A stretch of DNA of 64,000 bases from Neobacillus drentensis (GTDB lineage Bacteria > Bacillota > Bacilli > Bacillales > Cytobacillaceae): contig NZ_CP091110.1 in NCBI RefSeq assembly GCF_021560175.1, positions 5,396,501 to 5,460,500 on the forward strand, given 5' to 3'. This document shows, piece after piece, positions 10,301-17,986 of this stretch (the first letter of the stretch is position 1; every line of letters begins with the position of its first letter). Under the pieces are notes generated by a model. It saw nothing but the letters and a program-made list of their open reading frames with translations. It had not been told where the DNA came from and searched no databases. Position numbers and translations under genes: made by a program.

Positions 10301-10459
10301 AGGTACTCGCATACTAACTGAAAGAGTTGTATTGTTAATTCCAGGCAAATAATCTCGTTGCATTTGGAATGCAGAAATACCTCCCCAAGCTAAAATTATG
10401 ACCACACATACGATCATAAGAATCGCTCTTTGCATGGTTGCCTCTACTAATTTTTTCAT
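7334..10459 (-). CDS. RND family efflux transporter (AcrB/SwrC-like)
   Basis: A 1041-residue resistance-nodulation-division permease with the duplicated plan of the family: one N-terminal membrane helix (about 12-30), a large outer loop, a block of five to six helices (about 335-510), then a second helix, loop and terminal helix block (about 850-1020). Proton-relay type helices such as LTVSGLIVAMGRIVDDSIVILDN and LIGILMLTGIVVTNGIVLIDKIERNR are intact. The nearest known Bacillus type is SwrC, which exports surfactin-like compounds, but the substrate here is unknown. No membrane-fusion partner gene is adjacent. It is divergent from pssA, and the TCS genes 2 kb away may control it through the site at 10618. 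Confidence 0.9.
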   Translation of the reverse strand: MKKLVEATMQRAILMIVCVVIILAWGGISAFQMQRDYLPGINNTTLSVSMRVPGYQAAQVKQQVTDSLAGAVKTVDGLADVETTSYDGGLFMSLYFPMNTDMKQAEDQVNKALANADLPSTITSTPSVTRLTTSSFPILTYSVTSSKLDEQTLRSTATQEIVKQLKSVPGIADVSAIGGAKDGYVLTVRMKDLVKNGLTLDDVNKSFALAVPSMPQGNIVNNQLSIPVSFDGLPLTEQQMENATIKNKEGKVIPVSAFGTITHSLNDVKTVSRTNGAPSVTLNVIKTPSANITDVADQVKDRVAHLHLDTVNPKDVSFKVILDREKELNSSLFGLVREGLLGCLFSMICVFFFFRNVRSTLLIAISLPISLLATTAFLKSMGITLNILTVSGLIVAMGRIVDDSIVILDNMYRKREESKDKPLLSILASSVTEMIPAILGSTLTTIAVYIPIAFVGGVISASYSGFAWSVVIALIISFFVAMLVIPALAFMGWKGGNREQQTVKLDSKMKPILQSAFNHKKAMIIVSILVFLASGIYSAFLPVSLLPSGKIGQIAIKAELPKGSTLIEVDSEVQKIEKTLKNNPKVDAYSANFGSTMTPQSDDVFDQGGGFITYPNVANLAVVLKNEKDADAVIKDLQTQLPALSKNVIYTVTSQNISGDDSQMRILFTGSDQATLDQVAQEARTNLSKIANLSVDGKVDLTNGSPKYKVTFDQNAIQKKGVKVADILAVINRYMSASKDATITVDHKALPVDQYLDQIASGTNSAITINASADDVLASLAAETINGSNGEKVRFDQLAKISKDQSPSTISERDGQPFALVTAQITSNDISKVSSQADKALSSMKLPKDVTYSLGGITEQVKQMIFDMSIAVAFSILLVLLITSSIFKGWRAPLAVLLSIPLALSGVVIALILFHGEWNLAALIGILMLTGIVVTNGIVLIDKIERNRKEGMPVRDAVLTGSLSRIRPILMTAAATVLTLLPLAFSHNADTVISQTLGIVVIGGMITSTINSFIIIPIIYEWLHKKTVTKNVNTSNQSSAS

Positions 10460-10617
10460 TATTGGACCTCCCTGATTTTCAAACCATCGATACTTTTTAA
10501 AAAAAACCTACTATCCCAGACAGCTGCACGAATGCATTAAATACAACTATGATACGCTGTCTAAAACTGGGTAAACTAAGTATATAAAAGCAACCTTTTC
10601 GTTCTATGAATTAATCA

Positions 10618-10633
10618 TTAAGAATTCCTTAAG
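10618..10633 (+). promoter_or_regulatory. Direct-repeat site TTAAG-N6-TTAAG between RND gene and pssA
   Basis: TTAAG at 10618 and 10629 form a direct repeat with an 11-base period, the usual binding layout of OmpR/PhoB-type response regulators (compare PhoP boxes TTAACA-N5-TTAACA). The same TTAAGAATTCCTTAA core occurs at 11311 upstream of the DedA-PAP2 gene. A regulator of exactly this class is encoded at 12744. Binding is inferred. Confidence 0.5.
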
Positions 10634-10719
10634 ATGCCAAAAATACTTGATAAGGATTGGTTTTTGTACGAACCTTCAGGAGTTTTATTGCTATTTAAAT
10701 GTGAGATTTAGTTAGGGGG

Positions 10720-11217
10720 ATGACCTTGTTCAATCAGCTTGTAAAAGCGGTGCCCAATTTATTTACGCTTGGAAATCTATTGTGCGGTGTGCTATCCATT
10801 ACATGTAATATGAGTGGTTTATTAGAGGTCTCGGCTGTTTTAATATTCTTTTCAGCTGTTTTTGATCTTTTAGATGGAAGGGTTGCAAGAAAATTAAAAG
10901 TGAACAGTGCATTAGGCGTACAATTGGATTCCTTAGCTGATATTGTCAGTTTTGGAGTGGCACCTGCGCTTTTATTTCATTCATTAGCAGCCCCATCTAT
11001 TTTAACTTCTTTAGCCTTTATTCTTTTCCCGATGATGGGGGCATTAAGATTAGCTAGGTTCAATGTTAAACCAACGGTTGGACATTTTAGAGGGTTACCA
11101 ATTCCAGCCGCTGGATTGCCATTGGCAGGTATGGGATTCTTCTTATATAGCAATGCGTGGATTACCTTAATCCTTGCTCTCCTAATGGTAAGTCCAATTA
11201 GGGTTAAAAAACTTTAA
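10720..11217 (+). CDS. pssA: CDP-diacylglycerol-serine O-phosphatidyltransferase
   Basis: Makes phosphatidylserine from CDP-diacylglycerol and serine at the membrane. The 165-residue protein has the CDP-alcohol phosphatidyltransferase signature DG-x2-AR-x8-G-x3-D-x3-D at about residues 52-74 (DGRVARK...GVQLDSLAD), with all acidic residues present, and about five membrane helices. The call as PssA rather than PgsA rests on overall resemblance. The Shine-Dalgarno TAGGGGG touches the ATG at 10720; the in-frame TTG at 10726 has normal spacing and may be the real start. A strong terminator follows. It opens a lipid/envelope gene group. Confidence 0.85.
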   Translation: MTLFNQLVKAVPNLFTLGNLLCGVLSITCNMSGLLEVSAVLIFFSAVFDLLDGRVARKLKVNSALGVQLDSLADIVSFGVAPALLFHSLAAPSILTSLAFILFPMMGALRLARFNVKPTVGHFRGLPIPAAGLPLAGMGFFLYSNAWITLILALLMVSPIRVKKL

Positions 11218-11232
11218 TGATAATTCCCTCTG

Positions 11233-11275
11233 AAAAAAGCTATTAACCTTTTCCTAATGGGTATAGCTTTTTTAT
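11233..11275 (+). terminator. Intrinsic terminator of pssA
   Basis: AAAAAAGCTAT pairs with ATAGCTTTTTT around an 18-base loop, followed by TTTATTTTTA. It sits 15 bases after the stop codon. Confidence 0.8.
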
Positions 11276-11299
11276 TTTTACATAATCCTTTTTGTTCCC

Positions 11300-11326
11300 T
11301 TAATACAAGATTAAGAATTCCTTAAC
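11300..11326 (+). promoter_or_regulatory. Triple 11-bp direct repeat upstream of DedA-PAP2 gene
   Basis: TTAAT (11300), TTAAG (11311) and TTAAC (11322) follow each other with an exact 11-base period; the core TTAAGAATTCCTTAA is identical to the site at 10618. This is the layout bound by OmpR/PhoB-family regulators, and such a regulator lies two genes downstream. Confidence 0.55.
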
Positions 11327-11415
11327 ATAGAAAATGGACGCCTTTATCGTGCTACATTAATATTGAAGAATTTATGACTTTAAAGTTTCTTTTTATAAAA
11401 AATGGAGGCATTTAT

Positions 11416-12693
11416 ATGTCACACTTAATCACTTTATTTGAACAGCACAGTTATCTGATATTATTCATAGGGATTTTTCTAGAACTCATGGCACTGCCGA
11501 TTTCAGGTGAATTTTTAATGAGTTACGCTGGGTATTTTGTCTTTCAGGGGAAAATGAATTACCTTTTGGCCCTTCTGACAGTCTTTTTATCAGGCGGCGC
11601 AGGTATCACTGTCACGTATTGGATTGGTAAGGCCGGAGGATACAAACTAATCGAAAAATACGGCAAGTATATTCATCTTGGGCCCGATCGATATACGAAA
11701 ACAGCTGCTTGGTTTGAACGTTCAGGCAGTAAATTGCTGGTCTTTGCTTATTTCATTCCTGGTATCAGGCATTTTACTGGTTATATCTCCGGGATTTCTA
11801 GAATGCCGTTTAAAAAATTTATTATTCCGGCTTATACAGGTTCATTCTTATGGGGAGTTTGTTTTATCACGTTAGGAAAAGTTTTGGGCCCGCGCTGGAA
11901 GGTTTTCCATCAGGCTGCAAGTAAATACTTTATCATTTTTATTATTGTTTTTGTGATATTGTTAGTTGGTTATTTTGCTTATCGGTTTTATAAAATTCAA
12001 ATTAAAAATTTATTTATTCATTCCATTAATTGGTTAACGAATCGACTTAAAACGATAAGAAAAACAGAGATCTTTCTTATTTTTCTCACTTTCGTTTTAA
12101 TCGGTATGGTAACTTTGATGCTGGGAATGGCTCAGGATTATTTATATAGTGAATTTACTCAGTTTAATGAAGTGGCTGAATATATGGTTCATTCAGTTGG
12201 TTTTAAGAGTTGGATGAAGAGCTTTTTAGTACTCCAACCTCCGTTTGCGCTTGGCAGCATTCTAGCGATCACGATCATTCGTATTTGGATAAAAGGAAGA
12301 AACAGAGTGCTAGAGTATCTTTTGCTCACCGTATCCATAGTAGGAGCAAAGCCTTTTCATGATTCAATCATAAAGACATTTTCTTTTCTTCAATCTTTTG
12401 GTTTTGCAGGGAAATTTCATTCCGCCAATTTCCCTGATCTAAATGCTACTATGATCATCATTATTTATGGAACATGCTGTTTTTTACTTATTCGTCACTC
12501 GAAAAATAGTTATATATCCATTTTCGTTCCTTTAATTGGGTTATTGTTATTAATGGGGTTAACCATTGCAAATATTGCATCCACAAACGTACTTCCAAGT
12601 GATATTGTGGGTGGATATGTATATGGTGGTGTCTGGATATTCTTTAACTTCTTGCTTTTTGAAATGCTAAGACTAGTAATAGATAAGGAATAA
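11416..12693 (+). CDS. DedA-family protein fused to a degenerate PAP2 domain
   Basis: The N-terminal 200 residues are a DedA/VTT lipid-scramblase-type domain (LELMALPISGEF, FIPGIRHFTGYISGISRMPFKKF). Residues about 215-425 form a multi-helix PAP2-like domain ending PSDIVGGYVYGG. In active PAP2 enzymes one expects KxxxxxxRP, SGH and R...H before PSD; here the corresponding stretches read FPDLNAT and ASTNVLPSD, so the catalytic histidines and arginine are missing. The domain is probably not a phosphatase. The ATG at 11416 is preferred over an in-frame ATG at 11374 because GGAGG precedes it at good spacing. It is followed directly by a two-component pair. Confidence 0.85.
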   Translation: MSHLITLFEQHSYLILFIGIFLELMALPISGEFLMSYAGYFVFQGKMNYLLALLTVFLSGGAGITVTYWIGKAGGYKLIEKYGKYIHLGPDRYTKTAAWFERSGSKLLVFAYFIPGIRHFTGYISGISRMPFKKFIIPAYTGSFLWGVCFITLGKVLGPRWKVFHQAASKYFIIFIIVFVILLVGYFAYRFYKIQIKNLFIHSINWLTNRLKTIRKTEIFLIFLTFVLIGMVTLMLGMAQDYLYSEFTQFNEVAEYMVHSVGFKSWMKSFLVLQPPFALGSILAITIIRIWIKGRNRVLEYLLLTVSIVGAKPFHDSIIKTFSFLQSFGFAGKFHSANFPDLNATMIIIIYGTCCFLLIRHSKNSYISIFVPLIGLLLLMGLTIANIASTNVLPSDIVGGYVYGGVWIFFNFLLFEMLRLVIDKE

Positions 12694-12743
12694 ATTAAAA
12701 TTTATTGAGTTGTAAGGAGATTGTTAAGAAGGGATGAGTGTAG

Positions 12744-13463
12744 TTGAAAACACATATTCTTGTAATCGAGGATGAAACTCAGATTGCACGTGTCTTAAAA
12801 GTGGAATTGGAGTATGAGGGCTATCAAGTCACAGTCGAGCATGACGGTAAAGCAGGCTTAGAAGCCGCCTTGCAGCCTGGAATCGACTTAATTTTATTGG
12901 ATGTAATGCTGCCAGGATTAAGTGGAATTGAGGTCCTAAGGAGATTGAGAAAGGAGAATAGTAATCTTCCTGTTATTTTACTAACCGCACGAAATACAAC
13001 ATTTGATAAAGTAGCCGGATTAGATCAGGGAGCTAATGATTATGTAACAAAACCTTTTGAAATTGAAGAATTATTAGCGCGTATTCGCGCCTGTATACGC
13101 AATTATCCTAATAAACTGGAAGCCCAAAAGCAAGAATCACCCTTATTGACAGTAGAGGACCTGATCATAAACACGGATACCAGAGAAGTAGAAAGGAATG
13201 GAAAAGAAATTTCGTTAACACCGAAGGAATACGACTTCTTGGTTTATTTAGTAATGAATAAAAATAAGGTAGTGACACGGGAGAGCATCATCATTAACGT
13301 TTGGGGATATGAATTTGAGGGCGAAACCAACGTCATCGATGTCTTTATAACACACCTTAGAAAAAAAATGGATGAAGGTTTTTCTTCCCATTTAATTACA
13401 ACCGTTAGAGGGATTGGTTTTACCATAAAGGAGAAAGCGGATGAAAATCACTACAAAAATTAA
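12744..13463 (+). CDS. OmpR/PhoB-family response regulator (first TCS)
   Basis: A 239-residue DNA-binding response regulator. The receiver domain (1-115) has the acidic pair (EDE), phosphoacceptor Asp in LILLDVMLPG near residue 52, Thr in LLTARN and Lys in KPFEIEE. The winged-helix output domain (about 130-230) carries LTPKEYDFLVYL and the recognition region GETNVIDVFITHLRKKM. Start codon TTG with AAGGGATGAG upstream; no in-frame ATG fits. The 3' end overlaps the kinase gene by 23 bases. Its paralogue is encoded at 27936-28643. Likely targets are promoters with 11-bp TTAAG repeats at 10618 and 11300. Confidence 0.93.
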   Translation: MKTHILVIEDETQIARVLKVELEYEGYQVTVEHDGKAGLEAALQPGIDLILLDVMLPGLSGIEVLRRLRKENSNLPVILLTARNTTFDKVAGLDQGANDYVTKPFEIEELLARIRACIRNYPNKLEAQKQESPLLTVEDLIINTDTREVERNGKEISLTPKEYDFLVYLVMNKNKVVTRESIIINVWGYEFEGETNVIDVFITHLRKKMDEGFSSHLITTVRGIGFTIKEKADENHYKN

Positions 13464-14805
13464 CCTCTTAACAACTGTCTGGATGCTTTGCATATTAATG
13501 CTCATTAATTTCGTGGTCTATTTTTCATTTATGAAAACAACCGTCAATATGGAAGAGAATGTCCTTTTTCAAAAGGCTGAAGATATTGTAAAAGGTATCG
13601 ATACAAACCTATCCTCTAAGAATGTTGAGGCAAAATTAAAAGAGTATTTAACCGACCATTCCTATATTCGAATCATACAACCGAACAGCAAGGTGCTTCA
13701 TGAAGTAGCCAATGATCAAAAACTCCTAAAAAAAATAAAAGGAAAATACACGAAGACAAAACAAGCTCAAACTCGTCTGATCTCTGCGGAAAACGGGGAA
13801 GAACAAGTATTGATTGTTCGTGTTCCAATTAATAATCGGAGCTTAGAAATGGGAGAACGGTTATCAGGTCTAGAAACGAGAAAGGAAATTCTTCGCGCGA
13901 TTTTGGTATTTTGCACCATATTAGCAACGATATTATCCTTACTTGGAGGCAGATGGTTAGCTAATATGATTATGCGACCCATTTCAACTATGATCAAAAC
14001 CATGGAAGAAATTGAAAAGAGCGGTGTTCCTAAAAAGATCAGCATTCAAAATGAGACAAGAGATGAACTCCAAACAATGGCGAGTACATTTAATCGGATG
14101 ATAGAAAGGATCCAAGAAAGTATGGCGAGGCAATCACAGTTTGTGTCTGACGCATCACATGAATTAAAGACACCATTAACTGTGATTAAAAGCTATGCAA
14201 ATCTCTTAAGAAGGCACGGATTAGAAAATAAAGAAATGGCTGACGAGGCTATCCATGCCATTCATTCAGAAGCAACCAGAATTCAAAAGATGACTGAAAC
14301 ATTTTTAGACCTAGCTAACTTAGAGCAAGAAAATGTTTTAGAAATACATAATGTAGATTTGGTATCTTTATCTGAAAGTATTCTAAAACAGCTCAAAGAT
14401 GTCTATAAAAGAGAAATCACCCTGCGTTTTGAGGAAAATCCAATCACCATTTATGCGGATGAATTAAAGATCAAGCAGGTAATTATCATTTTGCTTGATA
14501 ATGCCATTAAATATAGCAATGAACAAATAGAGGTCTTTATAAACAGGGATTCACAACATGCGAAAATCCAGATAAAAGATTATGGTATTGGAATTCCCCA
14601 GAAAGAAATTGAGAATATTTTCGAGCGGTTTTACCGAGTGGATAAAGCAAGAAGCAGGGAAACTGGAGGTTCTGGATTGGGTCTGCACATTGCCAAAAGT
14701 ATTATTAAACTACATAAAGGTGAAATTAAAATAAACAGCAAAGAAGGATCAGGAACTACAGTAGAACTATTTTTACCCATTAGCAATAGAGATAGTGAAG
14801 TTTAA
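13441..14805 (+). CDS. Sensor histidine kinase (first TCS)
   Basis: A 454-residue membrane kinase. Helix 1 spans about residues 10-30, an outer sensor domain of about 130 residues follows, and helix 2 is at about 148-170. Then come HAMP (to about 225), the dimerisation helix with phosphoacceptor His in SDASHELKTPLTVIKS, and the ATPase domain with N box DNAIKYS, DYGIGIP, FERFYRVD and GGSGLGLHI. It overlaps its regulator gene and is clearly homologous along its whole length to the kinase at 26570-27931. The signal is unknown; the neighbours (PssA, DedA-PAP2, RND) suggest envelope or lipid stress. Confidence 0.93.
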   Translation: MKITTKINLLTTVWMLCILMLINFVVYFSFMKTTVNMEENVLFQKAEDIVKGIDTNLSSKNVEAKLKEYLTDHSYIRIIQPNSKVLHEVANDQKLLKKIKGKYTKTKQAQTRLISAENGEEQVLIVRVPINNRSLEMGERLSGLETRKEILRAILVFCTILATILSLLGGRWLANMIMRPISTMIKTMEEIEKSGVPKKISIQNETRDELQTMASTFNRMIERIQESMARQSQFVSDASHELKTPLTVIKSYANLLRRHGLENKEMADEAIHAIHSEATRIQKMTETFLDLANLEQENVLEIHNVDLVSLSESILKQLKDVYKREITLRFEENPITIYADELKIKQVIIILLDNAIKYSNEQIEVFINRDSQHAKIQIKDYGIGIPQKEIENIFERFYRVDKARSRETGGSGLGLHIAKSIIKLHKGEIKINSKEGSGTTVELFLPISNRDSEV

Positions 14806-14843
14806 TATTTTAAAATTTTTAATATGGTGAATAGAGGTGAATT

Positions 14844-16034
14844 ATGGAGACTGAAAAACAATCGAAAAAACAATTTTTCGGATTAAGTTCAGTGATTTTT
14901 GTCCTTGGAATGGTGAGTCTTTTGACAGACCTTTCGAGTCAAATGATTGTACCAATCCTTCCACTTTATTTAACTTCCGTATTACATGTCCAAGTTGGGA
15001 CCCTGGGAATTATTGAGGGAATTGCTGAAAGCACGGCAAGTATTTTAAAGTTTTTTTCTGGGTGGATTTCGGACCGATTTGGGAAAAGAAAATGGTTAAT
15101 GGTTGGCGGTTATGGACTATCCAATCTGATAAAACCTTTTTTTGCCTTATCGTCAACCTGGGGTCAAGTTCTCTTTATTCGGTTTGCCGACCGTTTTGGT
15201 AAAGGAATCCGTACATCCCCACGAGATGCCATCCTTGCTGATACCACAACAAAAGAAGAGCGTGGAAAAGCCTTTGGTTTTAGACGGTCAATGGATACAC
15301 TGGGGGCAGCTCTTGGACCTTTTGTCACCTACTTAATCCTTACTCTATGGAATGGAAGCTATCAGGCCGTATTTTGGATATCTGCCATCCCTGGATTAAT
15401 AGCAACGCTGCTCCTCATCTTCTTCTTAAAAGAGAAACGGAACCCACTAAAAACACCAGGTAATGTAAAAGTGTTACCAGAGATTAGCTTCAAGGGGCTT
15501 AATTCACGGTTTGTTTGGTTCACACTTATCACTACACTCTTTACTATAGGAAACTTCTCTGATGCATTCCTGATCTTGCGGGCAAAAGATGTTGGTATGG
15601 CTGCCGAATATATCCCACTGACTTATTTTGCTTACAACATCATCACAAGTATTTTTTCTACTCCATTTGGGATCATCTCTGACCGAATTGGCCGCCGACC
15701 CGTTTTAATCACAGGTTATATCATGTTTGCACTCATTTATCTCGGATTTGGTCTGGTCCATACGGTCATGGGGATTTGGATCTTATTCTTTATTTATGGG
15801 TTGTACTATGCCACTACGGAAGGGATTCAAAAGGCATATGTCGCCGATATGGTACCTGAAGGACAACGAGGGATGGCAATGGGTACATTTAATGCTTTAA
15901 CAGGTATTGCTGCCTTGCCCGCAAGCGTAATGGCAGGTTTTTTGTGGCAATCTTTTGGGGCTTTTACCGCTTTTGGTGTGAGTAGTATACTCGCCATTAT
16001 TTCTGCATTGCTGATGTTTATTCTTCGTATATAA
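14844..16034 (+). CDS. MFS transporter
   Basis: A 396-residue major facilitator with 12 predicted helices. The loop 2-3 motif reads GWISDRFGKRK, and the second-half counterpart is GIISDRIGRRP. The region FADRFGKGIRTSPRDAILAD resembles a group of uncharacterised MFS proteins in Bacillaceae; the substrate cannot be read from sequence. It starts 38 bases after the kinase gene behind AGAGGTG and may be co-transcribed with the TCS. Base composition is AT-rich like the whole 7-16 kb block. Confidence 0.88.
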   Translation: METEKQSKKQFFGLSSVIFVLGMVSLLTDLSSQMIVPILPLYLTSVLHVQVGTLGIIEGIAESTASILKFFSGWISDRFGKRKWLMVGGYGLSNLIKPFFALSSTWGQVLFIRFADRFGKGIRTSPRDAILADTTTKEERGKAFGFRRSMDTLGAALGPFVTYLILTLWNGSYQAVFWISAIPGLIATLLLIFFLKEKRNPLKTPGNVKVLPEISFKGLNSRFVWFTLITTLFTIGNFSDAFLILRAKDVGMAAEYIPLTYFAYNIITSIFSTPFGIISDRIGRRPVLITGYIMFALIYLGFGLVHTVMGIWILFFIYGLYYATTEGIQKAYVADMVPEGQRGMAMGTFNALTGIAALPASVMAGFLWQSFGAFTAFGVSSILAIISALLMFILRI

Positions 16035-16104
16035 CTACTTGGAGCTTTATAAGCTAGATGGTTAGAAAAAATGTTATGTTTATAAAGGAACGGAGTGATA
16101 AACG

Positions 16105-16812
16105 ATGGATTTCGAAAATGTTATGCAGGAACTGGAGGCGCTCGGCAAGGAACGCCTGAAAAAGACTTATTTAGGCAACGGTGCACACGAGCCGCTTTTT
16201 GGGGTGGCTACAGGCGCAATGAAGCCAATCGCAAAGAAAATCAAGAAAAATCAACCGTTAGCCGAGCAGCTTTATGCCACTGGAAACTATGATGCCATGT
16301 ATTTTGCCGGCATCATTGCGGACCCATTGGCGATGACGGAGGAGGATTTTGAGCGTTGGATCGATGCGGCGTATTTTTATATGCTGTCTGATTATGTAGT
16401 TGCCGTAACTTTGGCTGAAACCAATATTGCGCAAGCTGTAGCCGATAAATGGATCGCAAGCGGGGAAGAACTTAGGATGTCGGGCGGCTGGAGCTGCTAC
16501 TGCTGGCTTTTGGGTAACCGCCCTGACAGCGAATTTAGTACAAGCAAGCTGGCCAGTATGCTGGACCAGGTAGAAAATACGATACACAATTCTCCTGATC
16601 GGACAAAATCCGCTATGAATAATTTTATTTACACAGTCGGGATTTCCTATTTGCCGCTCCATGATAAGGCGGTGGAAACCGCAAAGAGAGTAGGACCAGT
16701 TGAAATCAAGCGGGACAAGAAAAAAAGCAGTATTCTGCTTGCTTCCGATAGTATCCAAAAAGAAATAGATCGAGGAAAGCTTGGTTTCAAACGCAAATAT
16801 GTCAGGTGTTAA
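16105..16812 (+). CDS. AlkD-like DNA alkylation repair protein
   Basis: A 235-residue all-helical protein of the DNA alkylation repair (HEAT-repeat glycosylase-like, PF08713) family. Recognisable are the repeat helices around PLAEQLYATGNYDAMYFAGIIADP and SDYVVAVTLAETNIAQAVADKWIASG. AlkD-type enzymes remove bulky or cationic alkyl bases without base flipping, but the subfamily here has not been characterised, so activity is inferred. The start follows GGAGTGA. The 3' end abuts a truncated copy of the 133-bp repeat, and the next gene is convergent. Confidence 0.85.
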   Translation: MDFENVMQELEALGKERLKKTYLGNGAHEPLFGVATGAMKPIAKKIKKNQPLAEQLYATGNYDAMYFAGIIADPLAMTEEDFERWIDAAYFYMLSDYVVAVTLAETNIAQAVADKWIASGEELRMSGGWSCYCWLLGNRPDSEFSTSKLASMLDQVENTIHNSPDRTKSAMNNFIYTVGISYLPLHDKAVETAKRVGPVEIKRDKKKSSILLASDSIQKEIDRGKLGFKRKYVRC

Positions 16813-16824
16813 CGAGCAAAATAT

Positions 16825-16854
16825 AGGCGAAGCACCTTGAGCGGAAATCAACAG
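16825..16854. repeat. Solo right end of the 133-bp dispersed repeat
   Basis: About 30 bases ending GCGGAAATCAACAG match the right end of the element at 7231-7260. Both copies continue into ACTA(G/C)TTTAATGTATAAAAAA and then a GGTGCCC-type terminator of a minus-strand gene. The left part is absent, the boundary lying 12 bases from the end of the AlkD-like gene. Confidence 0.75.
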
Positions 16855-16869
16855 ACTACTTTAATGTAT

Positions 16870-16903
16870 AAAAAAGAAGGTGCCCTACTTTTGGGGCACC
16901 TTC
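16870..16903 (-). terminator. Intrinsic terminator of czcD-like gene
   Basis: On the minus strand GAAGGTGCCCC pairs with GGGCACCTTC and is followed by TTTTTTA. It lies just beyond the stop at 16919. Confidence 0.85.
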
Positions 16904-16918
16904 CTTCGATTGTATCGT

Positions 16919-17851
16919 TTAAATGGAATCCATTGGCGCTTGTGAACAAGCAAAGGTTCCTTTTTCGATTTGAATCGTGGTATGTTCGATCCCAAATTCA
17001 TCATGTAATTCTTTATTTAACCGTTGTAACAATTGATCATTATCGGTTATATCCGACCGGACTAGGTGGACGGTCAACGCCGGCTCAGTGGTACTCATTC
17101 CCCAAACATGTAGATCATGTACCTCGACAACAGTAGGTAAATGGGTTAAATAATTTTTTATCTTTTCCGTATCAATCCCATCCGGAACGGCATCTAAAGA
17201 TAAATTGAGTGATTCACTTAATAATCCCCAGGTACCAATAAAGATCACGACCGCAATCACTAAACTTACAAGAGGGTCGAGCCATTGCCAGCCAGACCAA
17301 AGCATAATGAAACCTGATACGACAACCCCTAATGAAACCACCGCGTCTGCCACCATGTGTAAGTATGCTCCGCGAATATTCAAATCATGTTTCCTGCCAG
17401 ACATAAATAGGAAGGCCGTTAAGGAATTAATGACAATACCAATCAGTGCCACAATGATGACCGTTTTTCCAGCAACCGGTGCAGGAGCCGAGAACCTCTG
17501 AACGGCCTCCCAGGCAATGGCGCCAATCGCTACAAGGAGAAACACGGCATTAAAAAGAGCAGCAAGAATGGAGCTTTTCTTAAACCCATACGTCCGCTTG
17601 CTTGTAGGTGCTTTTTTCCCCAGCCAAACAGCAATCCACGCAATAACCAGTCCTAACACATCACTTAAATTATGTCCGGCATCGGCTAGTAACGCTAGTG
17701 AGTCTCCCAATAGTCCAAAAATAACTTCTATTATGATAAAGATCACGTTTAACGTGATTCCTATGCCAAAAGCAAACCCATAATTTGCCGGCTCATGATG
17801 ATGATGGCCGTGGCCGTGTGAATGTCCATGATGATGGTGATGATGACCCAT
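16919..17851 (-). CDS. czcD: CzcD-like cation diffusion facilitator
   Basis: Exports Zn2+, Co2+ or Cd2+ in exchange for protons. The 310 residues start with a His-rich metal-binding stretch (13 His in the first 22 residues), then six helices. Helix II carries ALLADAGHNLSDV and helix V YLHMVADAVVSLGV, the HxxxD/DxxxD metal site of the family. The C-terminal cytoplasmic domain (about 210-300) ends the protein. The start is the ATG before the His-rich stretch, preceded by GGGGGGAT; an upstream in-frame ATG at 17977 has no ribosome site. It lies 135 bases downstream of cadA in the same orientation, forming a cadC-cadA-czcD metal-resistance locus. Confidence 0.92.
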   Translation of the reverse strand: MGHHHHHHGHSHGHGHHHHEPANYGFAFGIGITLNVIFIIIEVIFGLLGDSLALLADAGHNLSDVLGLVIAWIAVWLGKKAPTSKRTYGFKKSSILAALFNAVFLLVAIGAIAWEAVQRFSAPAPVAGKTVIIVALIGIVINSLTAFLFMSGRKHDLNIRGAYLHMVADAVVSLGVVVSGFIMLWSGWQWLDPLVSLVIAVVIFIGTWGLLSESLNLSLDAVPDGIDTEKIKNYLTHLPTVVEVHDLHVWGMSTTEPALTVHLVRSDITDNDQLLQRLNKELHDEFGIEHTTIQIEKGTFACSQAPMDSI

Positions 17852-17986
17852 GTTTATCCCCCCAGAGCTCTTAAGGTAAAGTGGCTCTATTTCTCTTTCT
17901 AAAACGAAAATATTCCGATTAAGGATAGTTTTTTCTATTCGATATTTTTCAATACATTTTGTTGCAAACAAAAGCATATAATTCCA

